Assembly (NCBI GenBank): GCA_036381175.1 | Contig: DASVDI010000006.1 | Coordinates: 62,001 to 126,000 of the forward strand | Direction of reading: 5' to 3' | Length of the DNA stretch: 64,000 nt | Source: JAJUFS01 sp036381175 | Lineage (GTDB): Bacteria; Pseudomonadota; Gammaproteobacteria; Natronospirales; JAJUFS01 | In this document: one piece after another, positions 34,096 to 42,899 of the stretch | Layout: every line of letters begins with the position of its first letter | Position numbering within the stretch: the first letter of the stretch is position 1 | Notes under the pieces: generated by a model | What the model saw: only the letters and a program-made list of their open reading frames with translations | The model's database searches: none | What the model was told of the DNA's origin: nothing | Translations under genes and position numbers: made by a program

Positions 34096-34210
34096 ACCAA
34101 AAATCCGGAAAACCCTGAACGGCACCGCCAGAAACTCTCCGTATGCTGACCCTCCCGGCGGCGCTGCCGCGCATGCCGCACGGAACGACACAACCCACGG
34201 AGGGATTGTC
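34096..34210 (+). promoter_or_regulatory. Leader of propeller lipoprotein 2 (copy of 31796-31912)
   Basis: Aligns base for base with the leader of lipoprotein 1 up to 34193, then differs by a two-base indel before the ATG. The ribosome site GGAGGG is kept. See the first copy. Confidence 0.6.
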
Positions 34211-36028
34211 ATGCATACGAAAATACCGGCCCGCCTTGTGGCGGTAATTCTTTCTTCTTTATTGTTTACGGCTTGTGGTGGCGGAGGTGGCGGCAACACG
34301 TTGCCTGTGGCGAATGCCGGTACCGATCAGGCGGTCGACGACAACACAACGGTAACGCTTGATGCATCCGCATCAACTAACACGGACGGGGGCACCTTGA
34401 CCTACGCCTGGGCACAATCGTCAGGGCCGTCCGTGACACTCTCGGATCCAAGCGCCGAGAAGCCGACATTTGTCGCACCGGTCATCAGTGGAGGTACATC
34501 GCTGACATTCGACGTTACGGTAAGCGATGCCTCTGATGCGAGCGATACCGATTCCGTAACCATCACCGTCAATGACGTCACGCCTGCTGTCGCGACATTG
34601 GCGCCGGATTACACGGCCAGCACACCGATCACCTGGACCTTCAACGAATCCATGGATCCCGAATCGCTGCAACTGAGCGGCACGCTTGCCGCTCTTGGCG
34701 ATGGCGGCGCCTGGTCCACGACAAACGTTGAAAACGACACGCTTGCGCTTTCGCCGGTGGACGCAACATCACTGACGTCCGGTTGGGAAAGCGGCGTGCA
34801 GACTGTCGGGTTCACTGTGGCGGACACCCGCGGGAATGTAACGACAGTGATCGACTACCCGCTGCAGATTCGGCTCGTGTTCGAAAATTTCCAGCCCGCC
34901 GAAAATGTCATCGGGCAACTGGATTTCGTCTCGGGAGAAAAACATCGGGGCGGGGCCGCGAAGAACGGAACATTTGCCGGACCACATGGCAACGCGGGCT
35001 ATGACGCTGTCACGGGCCTGCTCTTCCTCACGGACTACGAAGCCGAGCGCGTGCTCGCCTACTCAGGTATTCCCGCTGTAGATGGCGCCGATGCCGTATT
35101 CGTTGTCGGGCAGCCTGATTTCACCACCGTGGACTCACGTCCGGTGAGCGCGACGTCCTTTTCAGGGCCAGGTTCGACGCAATCATATGAAGGCCGGCTC
35201 GTCGTCGCGGACAACGAGCATAGCCGGATCGTCATTTACGACAACCTGCCGTCATTGCTCAGTGGCAGTCCCGCCGTCATCGGTACTGTCCTCGGACAGA
35301 ACTCGCTGGATTCCGACAATGCCGCGTGTTCGCAGATGGGCCTGAGTGCGCCGGTTGCGCAACATATAACACCGGACGGCAAGCTGATTGTCGCGGATAT
35401 CGACAATCACCGCGTGATGATCTGGAACACGTTACCGGAAGCCGGCCAACATGGCGCACCGGCGGATATCGTGCTCGGGCAAGAGAATTTCGATACGTGT
35501 GAATCCAATAGAGGGCTGGATGTACCGTCAGCGGAAAGTCTTTCTTATCCCTCGGGCATATGGAGCGATGGCCAACGGTTGGTCGTGCTTGATTACAACA
35601 ACAGAGCGCTTCTCTGGAACGTATTCCCGACCGAATCCGGGCAAGCAGCTGATCACGTCATTGGTCAGAAGGATTTCACATTGATGGCAGAAAATGATGG
35701 CGATGGTGACGGCACGGCGGATGAAATGCCCTCGCCGCGCACTCTCTCCGGCCCTTATGTCGGCGTCCATTCAAACGGAGTACAGCTTTTCATTACGGAT
35801 TCGGAAAACAACCGCGTGCTGATCTGGAACAATTTTCCGACTCAGGATTTTCAACTCGCGGATGCCGTATTGGGACAACCTGACTTCGTCAGTTCGAGTA
35901 GGAATCTTGGCGAGACCACTCCAACAGCCAGCAGCCTGAATTTTCCCAGCGGGGTGATGACAATACGCAACAAGCTTGTCATTTCGGATTACGAGAATTC
36001 GCGGTTCCTGGTGTTCGAATCACGGTAG
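34211..36028 (+). CDS. Lipoprotein with PKD/Ig-like domains and NHL-type beta-propeller
   Basis: A 605-residue exported protein. Its first 26 residues match lipoprotein 1 at about 20 positions (lipobox LLFTAC, then GGGG). The rest is unrelated: a PKD domain (about 30-115, VANAGTDQAVDDNTTVTL), a second Ig-like domain (about 115-215), then about five NHL-type repeats. Each repeat carries a GQPDF or GQxxF motif and a blade such as VADIDNHRVMIWN or ITDSENNRVLIWN. The frame is open upstream to 33992, but that part is intergenic repeat and leader. Function unknown; likely a periplasmic or surface-facing interaction protein. Confidence 0.85.
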   Translation: MHTKIPARLVAVILSSLLFTACGGGGGGNTLPVANAGTDQAVDDNTTVTLDASASTNTDGGTLTYAWAQSSGPSVTLSDPSAEKPTFVAPVISGGTSLTFDVTVSDASDASDTDSVTITVNDVTPAVATLAPDYTASTPITWTFNESMDPESLQLSGTLAALGDGGAWSTTNVENDTLALSPVDATSLTSGWESGVQTVGFTVADTRGNVTTVIDYPLQIRLVFENFQPAENVIGQLDFVSGEKHRGGAAKNGTFAGPHGNAGYDAVTGLLFLTDYEAERVLAYSGIPAVDGADAVFVVGQPDFTTVDSRPVSATSFSGPGSTQSYEGRLVVADNEHSRIVIYDNLPSLLSGSPAVIGTVLGQNSLDSDNAACSQMGLSAPVAQHITPDGKLIVADIDNHRVMIWNTLPEAGQHGAPADIVLGQENFDTCESNRGLDVPSAESLSYPSGIWSDGQRLVVLDYNNRALLWNVFPTESGQAADHVIGQKDFTLMAENDGDGDGTADEMPSPRTLSGPYVGVHSNGVQLFITDSENNRVLIWNNFPTQDFQLADAVLGQPDFVSSSRNLGETTPTASSLNFPSGVMTIRNKLVISDYENSRFLVFESR

Positions 36029-36057
36029 TGCTTGAAACCTGGAAGCTGATGTATTTG

Positions 36058-36082
36058 AACCGCCCCTTCGGGGCGGTTTTTT
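36058..36082 (+). terminator. Rho-independent terminator after propeller lipoprotein 2
   Basis: Stem AACCGCCCC / GGGGCGGTT with a TTCG tetraloop and a T-run, 30 bases after the stop codon. Confidence 0.92.
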
Positions 36083-36122
36083 ATCGAGCGTATATCGCTC
36101 GTGCGCTACGCTCACCCGCAAC

Positions 36123-36758
36123 CTACTTCGCATCCGGCTCCAGCAGCGGCGCCAACACCGGCCATACATTCTCCAGCAACGTCATTTGCGCATCCGAGTT
36201 CGGATGTATGCCGTCGTCCTGCATCAGCTCCGGTTTCAGCGCCACGCCATCAAGAAAGAACGGCAGGAAGGGAACCTGCGTGCTGTTGGCGAGGTCCACA
36301 AACACTTGATGAAAGCGTTCGGTGTACGCCGGGCCGTAGTTCGCGGGGATTCGCATGCCGAGCAGCAGCACCTCGGCGCCGGATTCACGGCTGAGGCCGA
36401 TCAACGCGGCGAGGTTTTCGTGCATCACATCAGGCGGAAAGCCGCGCAGGCCGTCGTTGCCGCCGAGTTCGATGACGACGAGTTCGGGATCGTGCACGTC
36501 CAGCGCGCGCGGCAATCTCGAAAGTGCGCCGCGCGTGGTATCGCCGCTGATGCTCGCGTTGATGACGCGATGCGGATAGCCTTCCGCCTCGAGCTTTTGC
36601 GCAAGCAGGCTCACCCAGCCTTCGCCGGGCGCGAGGCCATAGCCTGCGGAAAGCGAATCACCCACGATCAGCACGGTCGGAGCGCTGTCCTGCTCCTCCG
36701 CCGCGAGCGGAACCGCAGGCAGCAACAGGATCAACCACAAGAGAGATCGCAACAGCAT
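36123..36758 (-). CDS. tesA: Arylesterase / acyl-CoA thioesterase I (TesA-like SGNH hydrolase)
   Basis: Periplasmic SGNH-family esterase. The start at 36758 gives an immediate signal peptide (LLRSLLWLILLLPAVPLAAE) and a 211-residue protein. Block I is VGDSLSAGYGLA with the nucleophilic Ser, then the oxyanion Gly (SGDTTRGALSRLP), GGNDGLRG with Asn, and DGIHPNSDAQ with Asp-His. A GGAG site six bases upstream supports this start. The ATG overlaps the ATG of the divergent ABC gene in the palindrome CATG. The tesA-ybbA-ybbP arrangement is conserved, but such tight packing is unusual. Confidence 0.94.
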   Translation of the reverse strand: MLLRSLLWLILLLPAVPLAAEEQDSAPTVLIVGDSLSAGYGLAPGEGWVSLLAQKLEAEGYPHRVINASISGDTTRGALSRLPRALDVHDPELVVIELGGNDGLRGFPPDVMHENLAALIGLSRESGAEVLLLGMRIPANYGPAYTERFHQVFVDLANSTQVPFLPFFLDGVALKPELMQDDGIHPNSDAQMTLLENVWPVLAPLLEPDAK

Positions 36759-37446
36759 GACGCACTCCAGCAAAGATTCACTGCTCATCGTTGATGACCT
36801 TGGCAAGGCCGTCAACAGTCCCGAGGGACGATTGACCATTTTGAGCGACGTGAGTTTCACGGTTTCGGCGGGCGACACGATTGCCGTGGTCGGCGCGTCG
36901 GGTTCCGGCAAATCCACGCTGCTTGGCCTGCTCGCGGGCCTGGACGAGCCAACGTCCGGCAGCGTGGTGATTTCCGGCAGCAATCTCAACGATCTTGATG
37001 AAGACGGCCGCGCGAAACTGCGTGCCGAACGCGTCGGGTTCGTGTTCCAGTCGTTTCATTTGCTGCCCGCGCTGACGGCGCTTGAAAACGTGATGCTGCC
37101 GCTGGAACTCGCCGGCGACAAAAAAGCGCGTGGCCGCGCGCTGGAAGTGCTCGCGGAAGTCGGCCTTGCCGGGCGCGTCGATCATTACCCGAATCAACTC
37201 TCCGGCGGCGAGCAGCAGCGCGTCGCCATCGCGCGCGCCTTCGCGACGGAACCGAAAATTCTCTTCGCCGACGAGCCGACAGGCTCACTCGATACGCGCA
37301 CGGGCGACAAGATCATCGAACTGCTCTTCGATCTCAATGCGCGCCGCGGCACGACGCTGGTGCTGGTCACGCACGACGAACATCTCGCCGCGCGCTGCGA
37401 CCGCATTCTCACGCTCGACGCTGGCCGTTTGCAGGCGGCAGCATGA
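36757..37446 (+). CDS. ABC transporter ATP-binding protein (YbbA/LolD-like)
   Basis: A 229-residue ATPase with Walker A VGASGSGKSTLL near residue 46, the Q-loop in FVFQSFHLLPALTALENV, signature LSGGEQQRVAIARA, Walker B ILFADEPTG and the switch His in LVTHDEH. It is of the MacB/LolD-type class that pairs with FtsX-like permeases; the permease follows at 37591. Divergent from tesA as ybbA is in E. coli. A GAGAGA about nine bases upstream could be the ribosome site and lies inside tesA. Confidence 0.95.
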   Translation: MTHSSKDSLLIVDDLGKAVNSPEGRLTILSDVSFTVSAGDTIAVVGASGSGKSTLLGLLAGLDEPTSGSVVISGSNLNDLDEDGRAKLRAERVGFVFQSFHLLPALTALENVMLPLELAGDKKARGRALEVLAEVGLAGRVDHYPNQLSGGEQQRVAIARAFATEPKILFADEPTGSLDTRTGDKIIELLFDLNARRGTTLVLVTHDEHLAARCDRILTLDAGRLQAAA

Positions 37447-37462
37447 AGCCGAAAGCGGCGTT

Positions 37463-37546
37463 GTAGGGCGGATTAGCCGCAGGCGTAATCTGCCATTACG
37501 AGAGGATGGCGGATTACGCGAGCTGGCGCTCGCTAATCCGCCCTAC
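37463..37546. repeat. REP-like palindrome, family D (GTAGGGCGGATTAGC type)
   Basis: Left arm GTAGGGCGGATTAGC and right arm GCTAATCCGCCCTAC, with an inner inverted pair around GTAATC/GATTAC. It lies between the ATPase and permease genes of one transporter, so it must be read through. A perfect related palindrome is at 55687-55740. Confidence 0.85.
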
Positions 37547-37590
37547 GGATACGTTGCTTCCAAAATGACAATGAAAGGCACAACAAAGAA

Positions 37591-40083
37591 ATGAACCCAG
37601 TCACCCTGGCAATCCGCCAACTGCGCCGCGAATGGCGCTCGGGCGAACTCGCGGTGTTAATTGCAGCGCTCGTGATCGCCGTCGGCGCGTTGTCGTCGGT
37701 GGGATTCGCGACGGATCGCGTGCGACAAAGCGTGGAACGGCGCGCGGCGGAATCACTGGCGGCGGATATTGTCATTCGCTCGCGCAATGAAATCTCCGAA
37801 TCCTTTGAGCAAACCGCGCGCGAACTCGGTCTGCAAACGGCTCGCACGCTGGAATTCCCGAGCGTGATCACCACGCCCGAGCGCGGCCAGCTCGCGGAAA
37901 TCCGCGCCGTCACGGACGGCTATCCACTGCGCGGCCGCCTGAAAATTTCCGAACGCGCCTATGGCGTTGCGAGCGAAACCGACGCGCTGCCCGGGCCCGG
38001 TGAAATCTGGGCGGAACCGCGTCTCGTCGGCGCGCTCGGCATCGAGACCGGCGATGAAGTCCGCGTCGGTGCGAAAACCTTCACGCTCACGCGCGTGATT
38101 TCCTACGCGCCGGACCAGGGTTTTTCGTTCGTGGATATCGCGCCGATGCTCGTGATGCGCAGGGACGATCTTGAAGGCACGCAATTGCTCGGCCCCGCGA
38201 GCCGTGTTTCGCATCGCTTGCTGGTTGCGGGCGCGCGCGGCGCGGTGGACGCGTACCGTGAAGCCGTCGAACCCGAACTCGAATCCGGTCAGCGCCTGCA
38301 GGATATTGACGATGCGCGTCCGGAACTCGCGCGCGCCGTGGAGCGCGCTGACCGCTTTCTCAATCTCGCCGCATTGGTCGCGGTGCTGCTCGCGGGCGTC
38401 GCCATTGCCATGGCGGCGCGCCGTTACGCGACACGTGAAACCGACACCGTCGCGATTCTCAAATGTCTGGGTGCGAGCCGGCGCGAGGTGCTGTGGGGCT
38501 ATCTCGCGCAACTGTTGTTGATCGCGATCGGCGCGGGGCTCGCCGGCATCGTGCTCGGCTACGGCGCGCAGGCGCTGCTGTTGTATCTCGTGAAAGACCT
38601 CATCGGCCAAGCATTGCCGGCGGCCTCATTGGCGTCCGCGCCGTGGTCGCTCGCGCTCGGCGTCATCATCCTCGCAGGTTTTGGTTTGCCGCCAGTGCTC
38701 GGACTCGTGCGCACGGCGCCGATCCGCGTGCTGCGTCGTGATGTGGGCGGCGTGCCTGTCACCGGCTGGCTGGTGTATTCCATTGCGCTCGCTGCGATTG
38801 CCGCGATTCTCGTCACCGAAACCGGCGATCTGGAACTCTCGCTGTACGTGCTCGGCAGCGGCGCGGGCGGTGCGTTGCTGCTCGCGCTCGGCGCGGCCGC
38901 GCTGGTCCTTGTACTCAACCGTTTCCGTCGCGGTGTTGGCGTCGCGTGGCGGTTCGGCGTGGCGAGTATTGCCCGGCGGCGACGCGATTCCATCGTGCAG
39001 GTGATGGCGTTCGGTCTCGGCATGCTGGTGCTGTTGCTGCTCGCGGTGGTGCGCACTGATCTTCTCGAAAGCTGGCAGGCGATGCTGCCGGAAGATGCGC
39101 CCAATCATTTTATGGTGAACATCCAGCCGGAGCAGCGCGACGGTATTCGCGAATTCTTCCGTGAACGAAATATCGACGCGCCGAACATGCAGGCGATGGT
39201 TCGCTCGCGCCTGACCGCCATCAACGGCACGCCGATTACGGAAATTGATTTCTCCGGGCCGGAAAGCTCCGAACGCTTCGCCGAGCGCGAGCAGAACCTT
39301 TCCTGGGCAGGCGAGCTTTCGGACAGCAACACCGTCATCGCTGGCGAATGGTGGACGCCAACCGAATACGGCGAGCCGCTGGTTTCGCTCGAAGAGGAAG
39401 CGGCGATGCGGCTCGGTGTCGCGCTTGGTGATGAACTCACCTACGACATCGCTGGCGAGCAGATCACCGTGACGGTCGACAGTATCCGGCAGATCGACTG
39501 GGATTCCTTCGAGCCGAATTTCTTCATGGTCGTGCCGCCCGGTTTGCTGGAAGGCTATCCCGCGACCTTCCTCACCAGCGTTTACCTGCCGCGTGAACAA
39601 GCGCCGATGCTGCTGGAACTGGTGCGGGAATATCCGTCGGTAACCGTGGTGGATCTCGATTCGATCATGGCGCAGGTGAAAAGCGTCATGGACCAGGCGG
39701 CACTCGCGGTGGAGTACATTTTCCTGTTCACGCTCGCCGCCGGTGTGCTGGTGCTGCTGGCCGCCGTGCAATCCACGCGCGAGGAACGGCGCTTCGAATC
39801 CGCGGTGCTCAGAACGCTGGGCGCCACGCAGCGGACCGTGCTCGCCGGCGTTGTCGCGGAATTCACGCTGCTCGGCCTGCTGGCCGCAGCGCTCGCGGTC
39901 GTGGCGGCCTCGGTATCCGGCTGGCTGCTGGCCACGCGCGTTTTCTCGCTGGATTACCAGACCAGTCCCGGGGTCTGGCTGATCGGGCTTGTGGCTGGCA
40001 CACTGTTCGTCGGAGCGACCGGCGTCCTCGCCACCCGGCGAGTCGTGCGGCAACCGCCCTTGCTGACACTACGACAACGATGA
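37591..40083 (+). CDS. ABC transporter permease, FtsX/MacB-type (YbbP-like)
   Basis: An 830-residue membrane protein with an N-terminal helix, a large periplasmic domain (about 40-250) and a first FtsX block containing RYATRETDTVAILKCLGASR. Central membrane helices, a second periplasmic domain, and a C-terminal FtsX block with RRFESAVLRTLGATQRTVL follow. This duplicated layout is that of YbbP, the presumed partner of the ATPase encoded upstream. The substrate is unknown; membrane lipids or periplasmic proteins are possible. It shares ATGA with the Nudix gene. Confidence 0.93.
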   Translation: MNPVTLAIRQLRREWRSGELAVLIAALVIAVGALSSVGFATDRVRQSVERRAAESLAADIVIRSRNEISESFEQTARELGLQTARTLEFPSVITTPERGQLAEIRAVTDGYPLRGRLKISERAYGVASETDALPGPGEIWAEPRLVGALGIETGDEVRVGAKTFTLTRVISYAPDQGFSFVDIAPMLVMRRDDLEGTQLLGPASRVSHRLLVAGARGAVDAYREAVEPELESGQRLQDIDDARPELARAVERADRFLNLAALVAVLLAGVAIAMAARRYATRETDTVAILKCLGASRREVLWGYLAQLLLIAIGAGLAGIVLGYGAQALLLYLVKDLIGQALPAASLASAPWSLALGVIILAGFGLPPVLGLVRTAPIRVLRRDVGGVPVTGWLVYSIALAAIAAILVTETGDLELSLYVLGSGAGGALLLALGAAALVLVLNRFRRGVGVAWRFGVASIARRRRDSIVQVMAFGLGMLVLLLLAVVRTDLLESWQAMLPEDAPNHFMVNIQPEQRDGIREFFRERNIDAPNMQAMVRSRLTAINGTPITEIDFSGPESSERFAEREQNLSWAGELSDSNTVIAGEWWTPTEYGEPLVSLEEEAAMRLGVALGDELTYDIAGEQITVTVDSIRQIDWDSFEPNFFMVVPPGLLEGYPATFLTSVYLPREQAPMLLELVREYPSVTVVDLDSIMAQVKSVMDQAALAVEYIFLFTLAAGVLVLLAAVQSTREERRFESAVLRTLGATQRTVLAGVVAEFTLLGLLAAALAVVAASVSGWLLATRVFSLDYQTSPGVWLIGLVAGTLFVGATGVLATRRVVRQPPLLTLRQR

Positions 40084-40562
40084 ATGCAAACCGACATCCT
40101 GCACGCAGCCACGCCGAGAAACGTCTCAGTGCCGGCACCATCGTTGTCAGGGAGTCGGAACACGGTTTGTTGTTTCTCCTGTTGCGCGCCTTCAAGCACT
40201 GGGATTTCCCGAAGGGCATGGTCGAGGACGACGAAACGCCGCTCGAAGCCGCGCAACGCGAAACCACCGAGGAATCCGGCATCACGGAGCTCGACTTCCG
40301 CTGGGGCGAGGATTTCTTCGAAACGCCGCCGTACAACCGCGGCAAGGTCGCGCGGTATTACATCGCGCACACGACGCAGGATGCCGTGAGCATCGCGCCG
40401 AACCCTGTGACCGGCGAGCTCGAACACGTCGAGTTTCGCTGGGTGAGTTTCGAGCAGGCATGGCGGCTGGTGTCGCCGCGCGTGCAGAAAGTGCTGAACT
40501 GGGCGGCCACGCAGCTTGATCTCGATTCGGACGGGATGCCGGCGTCAAGCAGTGAGCGGTGA
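40080..40562 (+). CDS. Nudix hydrolase (diadenosine tetraphosphatase-like)
   Basis: A 160-residue protein with a full Nudix box, GMVEDDETPLEAAQRETTEE followed by SGI: Gly, Glu eight residues on, RET, EE and Gly in order. The preceding LLLRAFKHWDFPKG matches bis(5'-nucleosyl)-tetraphosphatase-type members, which act on Ap4A and related compounds. Substrate inferred only by this likeness. Translationally coupled to the permease by a four-base overlap. Confidence 0.9.
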   Translation: MNANRHPARSHAEKRLSAGTIVVRESEHGLLFLLLRAFKHWDFPKGMVEDDETPLEAAQRETTEESGITELDFRWGEDFFETPPYNRGKVARYYIAHTTQDAVSIAPNPVTGELEHVEFRWVSFEQAWRLVSPRVQKVLNWAATQLDLDSDGMPASSSER

Positions 40563-40588
40563 CACGCATCACCCAGTGGTCGAAGACA

Positions 40589-40647
40589 TGTGGGAGCGGC
40601 ATCCTGCCGCGAATATCGAAAAATCGCGGCAGGATACCGCTCCCACA
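40589..40647. repeat. REP-like palindrome, family C, complete
   Basis: TGTGGGAGCGGCATCCTGCC and its complement ending in GCTCCCACA, separated by about 20 bases that include GAATATCGAAAAATC. It is downstream of the Nudix gene. Confidence 0.85.
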
Positions 40648-40709
40648 GAACGTCGATAACCATCGTCTCGCGCCTCCCGGTGTAAGATGTTGAAAACCCG
40701 CCTCGCATT

Positions 40710-41324
40710 GTGAACATCATGAACATCCGCGTTCTCGGCAGAATCTTCTTCACCGGCCTGGTAACCGTGCTCCCGATCGCGATCACCGTCGCCGTGCTGT
40801 GGTGGCTCGGGTCCGCCGCCGAAAAGCTGCTCGGCGCGGTGGTGATCTGGCTCATTCCGAATGCCTGGTACGTACCTGGAATGGGCATCCTGCTCGGCAT
40901 CCTGCTGATTTTCAGCATCGGGCTGCTGGCGCGCGCCTGGCTGTTCCGGAAAATCTTCGGGCTATGGGACGGCCTGTTCAACCGCATTCCGCTGGTGAAA
41001 ACTGTTTACGGCGCGGTGCAGGATTTCATGAAGTTCATTTCCGGCGGCGGCAAGCATTTCGATCGCGTGGTCATGGTCGATCTTGACGGTCATCGCATCA
41101 TCGGCTTCGTGACCTGCGAGGATTCCGAAACCCTGCCCGCTCCGCTCGGCGAAGATGATCGCATCGCGGTTTATTTTCCGATGAGTTACCAGATCGGCGG
41201 CTACACGATCTTCGTGCCGCGTGATCGCGTCACGCCCGTCGAGATGGGCATGGAAACCGCGATGCGTTTCGTGGTGACGGCAGGTTTGTCCGGCGGCAAG
41301 GACAGCGATTCGCGCAAGTCATGA
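40710..41324 (+). CDS. DUF502 family membrane protein
   Basis: A 204-residue protein with two membrane helices (FFTGLVTVLPIAITVAVLWW and GMGILLGILLIFSIGLLARA). The conserved segment LFNRIPLVKTVYGAVQDFMK and a soluble domain with VVMVDLDGHRIIGFVTC and YFPMSYQIGGYTIFVPRDRV follow. This matches the DUF502 family, whose function I do not know. The first start is GTG at 40710; an ATG at 40719 is equally plausible. It overlaps the dehydrogenase gene by four bases. Confidence 0.9.
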   Translation: MNIMNIRVLGRIFFTGLVTVLPIAITVAVLWWLGSAAEKLLGAVVIWLIPNAWYVPGMGILLGILLIFSIGLLARAWLFRKIFGLWDGLFNRIPLVKTVYGAVQDFMKFISGGGKHFDRVVMVDLDGHRIIGFVTCEDSETLPAPLGEDDRIAVYFPMSYQIGGYTIFVPRDRVTPVEMGMETAMRFVVTAGLSGGKDSDSRKS

Positions 41325-42274
41325 AAGGTGTATTTCTCGACTTTGCGACGGTCTCGAACGGCGACATTGACCCAGCGCCGTTGCACGATTCTCTCGACTC
41401 CCTCGTGTTGCACGACGTAACCGCACCGCGCGATCTTCCCGCACGCGTCAAAGACGCGAATGTGATTCTCGCGAACAAGTGCCGCATCGGTGCCGCCGAA
41501 ATGGACGCAGCGCCCGAACTTCAACTCATCGCCCTCGCCGCGACCGGCTACAACAACATCGACATCGACGCCGCAAAAGCGCGCGGCATTGCCGTGACAA
41601 ACATTCGCGCTTATTGCACGCCGGCGGTTGCGCAACATGTGTTCGCGTTGCTGCTCGCGCTCAACCAGAACATCGACGGTTACCGGCGTCTGCTTTCGAA
41701 CGGCACGTGGAAGAAATCACCGCAGTTCACGCTGCTGGATTTCCCGTTCCATGAGCTGAACGGCCGCGTGCTCGGCATCATCGGTCATGGCGAACTCGGC
41801 AAGGCCGTCGCGCGTATTGCCGAGGCCTTCGGCATGCGCGTGATGATCGCTGAGCGCAAGGGCAAGGAGCCGCGTGCGGGACGCACGGCATTCGAAACGG
41901 TGTTGCGCGAAGCGGATATCCTGAGCCTGCATTGCCCGCTGACGCCGGAAACCGAAAAACTGATCGACGCGAATGCATTTTCGATGATGAAAAGCGAGGC
42001 GATCCTCATCAACACAGCGCGCGGCGCGCTTGTCGATGAAGCGGCGCTGGCCAATGCATTGCGCGCCGGTGAAATCGGCGGTGCGGGAATCGACGTGCTC
42101 TCGGAAGAACCGCCGGTACATGGCAATCCCTTGCTCGATGATTCGATTTCGAACCTCATCGTCACGCCGCACGTTGCCTGGGCGGCAGTTGAGGCACGGC
42201 AGCGCGCGATTCAGCAGATGGCGGAATGCATTGCGGCGTTTCGAAGCGGAAAGAAGTTGAACCGCGTGGTGTAG
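41321..42274 (+). CDS. D-2-hydroxyacid dehydrogenase (glycerate/hydroxypyruvate reductase-like)
   Basis: NAD(P)-dependent oxidoreductase of 317 residues. The Rossmann motif GIIGHGELGKAVARIAEAFG is near residue 150. The catalytic Arg is in INTARGALVDE, the Glu in the following region ending in GAGIDVLSEEPP and the His in VTPHVAWA. Substrate cannot be fixed by eye; glycerate or hydroxypyruvate is the best guess. The TAG stop (42272-42274) is the TAG of a family A repeat, so the original 3' end may have been altered by a few bases. Confidence 0.92.
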   Translation: MKGVFLDFATVSNGDIDPAPLHDSLDSLVLHDVTAPRDLPARVKDANVILANKCRIGAAEMDAAPELQLIALAATGYNNIDIDAAKARGIAVTNIRAYCTPAVAQHVFALLLALNQNIDGYRRLLSNGTWKKSPQFTLLDFPFHELNGRVLGIIGHGELGKAVARIAEAFGMRVMIAERKGKEPRAGRTAFETVLREADILSLHCPLTPETEKLIDANAFSMMKSEAILINTARGALVDEAALANALRAGEIGGAGIDVLSEEPPVHGNPLLDDSISNLIVTPHVAWAAVEARQRAIQQMAECIAAFRSGKKLNRVV

Positions 42275-42351
42275 GTTGGTGTGAGCGCCGCGAACCCCCA
42301 ACAATTTGTCGCGGTCTGTTCCCGGATTTCGCTCCGCTCTATCCGGGCTAC
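42271..42351. repeat. Two half REP-like units (families A and B) side by side
   Basis: GTAGGTTGGTGTGAG to 42300 is a degenerate left half of family A. CCCGGATTTCGCTCCGCTCT to GGGCTAC (42321-42351) is a small family B hairpin. Together they fill the gap between two convergent genes. Confidence 0.7.
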
Positions 42352-42379
42352 GCTTTGCAGCGAGTAGTGTTTGTCTTTC

Positions 42380-42889
42380 TTACTCGAACACTAAAAAATT
42401 CTTTCGCCCCGCGCCACTTTCGATTCCCTCCAGCGCCAGCAGCTTCTCCTTGATCGGCAAACCACCGCCATAACCGGTAAGCGAACCGTCCTTGCCGATA
42501 ACGCGATGACAAGGAATCACGATCGGAATCGGGTTGCGGCCGTTCGCAAGACCGACTGCACGAACCGCATTCGGATTGCCGATGCTGTTTGCAATGTCCG
42601 AATACGAAACGGCCTTCCCGAAGGGAATCGTCATCAGTGCTTTCCACACGCTTTGCTGAAACACGGTGCCGGCTGGCGCAAGCGGCAAGTCGAAATCCTT
42701 TCGCTTGCCCGCGAAATATTCTTCGAGCTGACGAATGACTTTCGCGAACGGTGCGACGTTTTCCTTTGCATCATTCGGCGGTTTTGACGGACGCATGCCT
42801 GTCGTGAAGCCAATCTCCAGCAGCGCGCCGTTTCCCTCGACAAGGATCAGGTCGCCAATGAGGCTTTTCATTCGGCACCAATGTTTCAT
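42380..42889 (-). CDS. ogt: Methylated-DNA-[protein]-cysteine S-methyltransferase
   Basis: Suicide enzyme removing alkyl groups from O6-alkylguanine. The 169-residue protein has FQQSVWKALMTIPFGKAVSY (helix-turn-helix and Arg-finger region), RAVGLANGRNPIPIVIPCHR with the acceptor Cys, and TGYGGGLPIKEKLLALEG. The start ATG 42889 is six bases after AAGGA; the ATG at 42895 has no spacing for it. Further upstream the frame only reads through a repeat. It lies near an Ada-AlkA fusion, making a small alkylation-repair cluster. Confidence 0.95.
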   Translation of the reverse strand: MKHWCRMKSLIGDLILVEGNGALLEIGFTTGMRPSKPPNDAKENVAPFAKVIRQLEEYFAGKRKDFDLPLAPAGTVFQQSVWKALMTIPFGKAVSYSDIANSIGNPNAVRAVGLANGRNPIPIVIPCHRVIGKDGSLTGYGGGLPIKEKLLALEGIESGAGRKNFLVFE

Positions 42890-42899
42890 GTTCATTCCT

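Noticed and set aside
33992..34210. N-terminal extension of propeller lipoprotein 2
   Set aside because: It would place the signal peptide internally and consists of half a REP-like unit plus the conserved untranslated leader.
38626..40053. Minus-strand open frame of 475 codons
   Set aside because: Antisense to the FtsX-type permease; His/Arg/Gln-rich without domain likeness.
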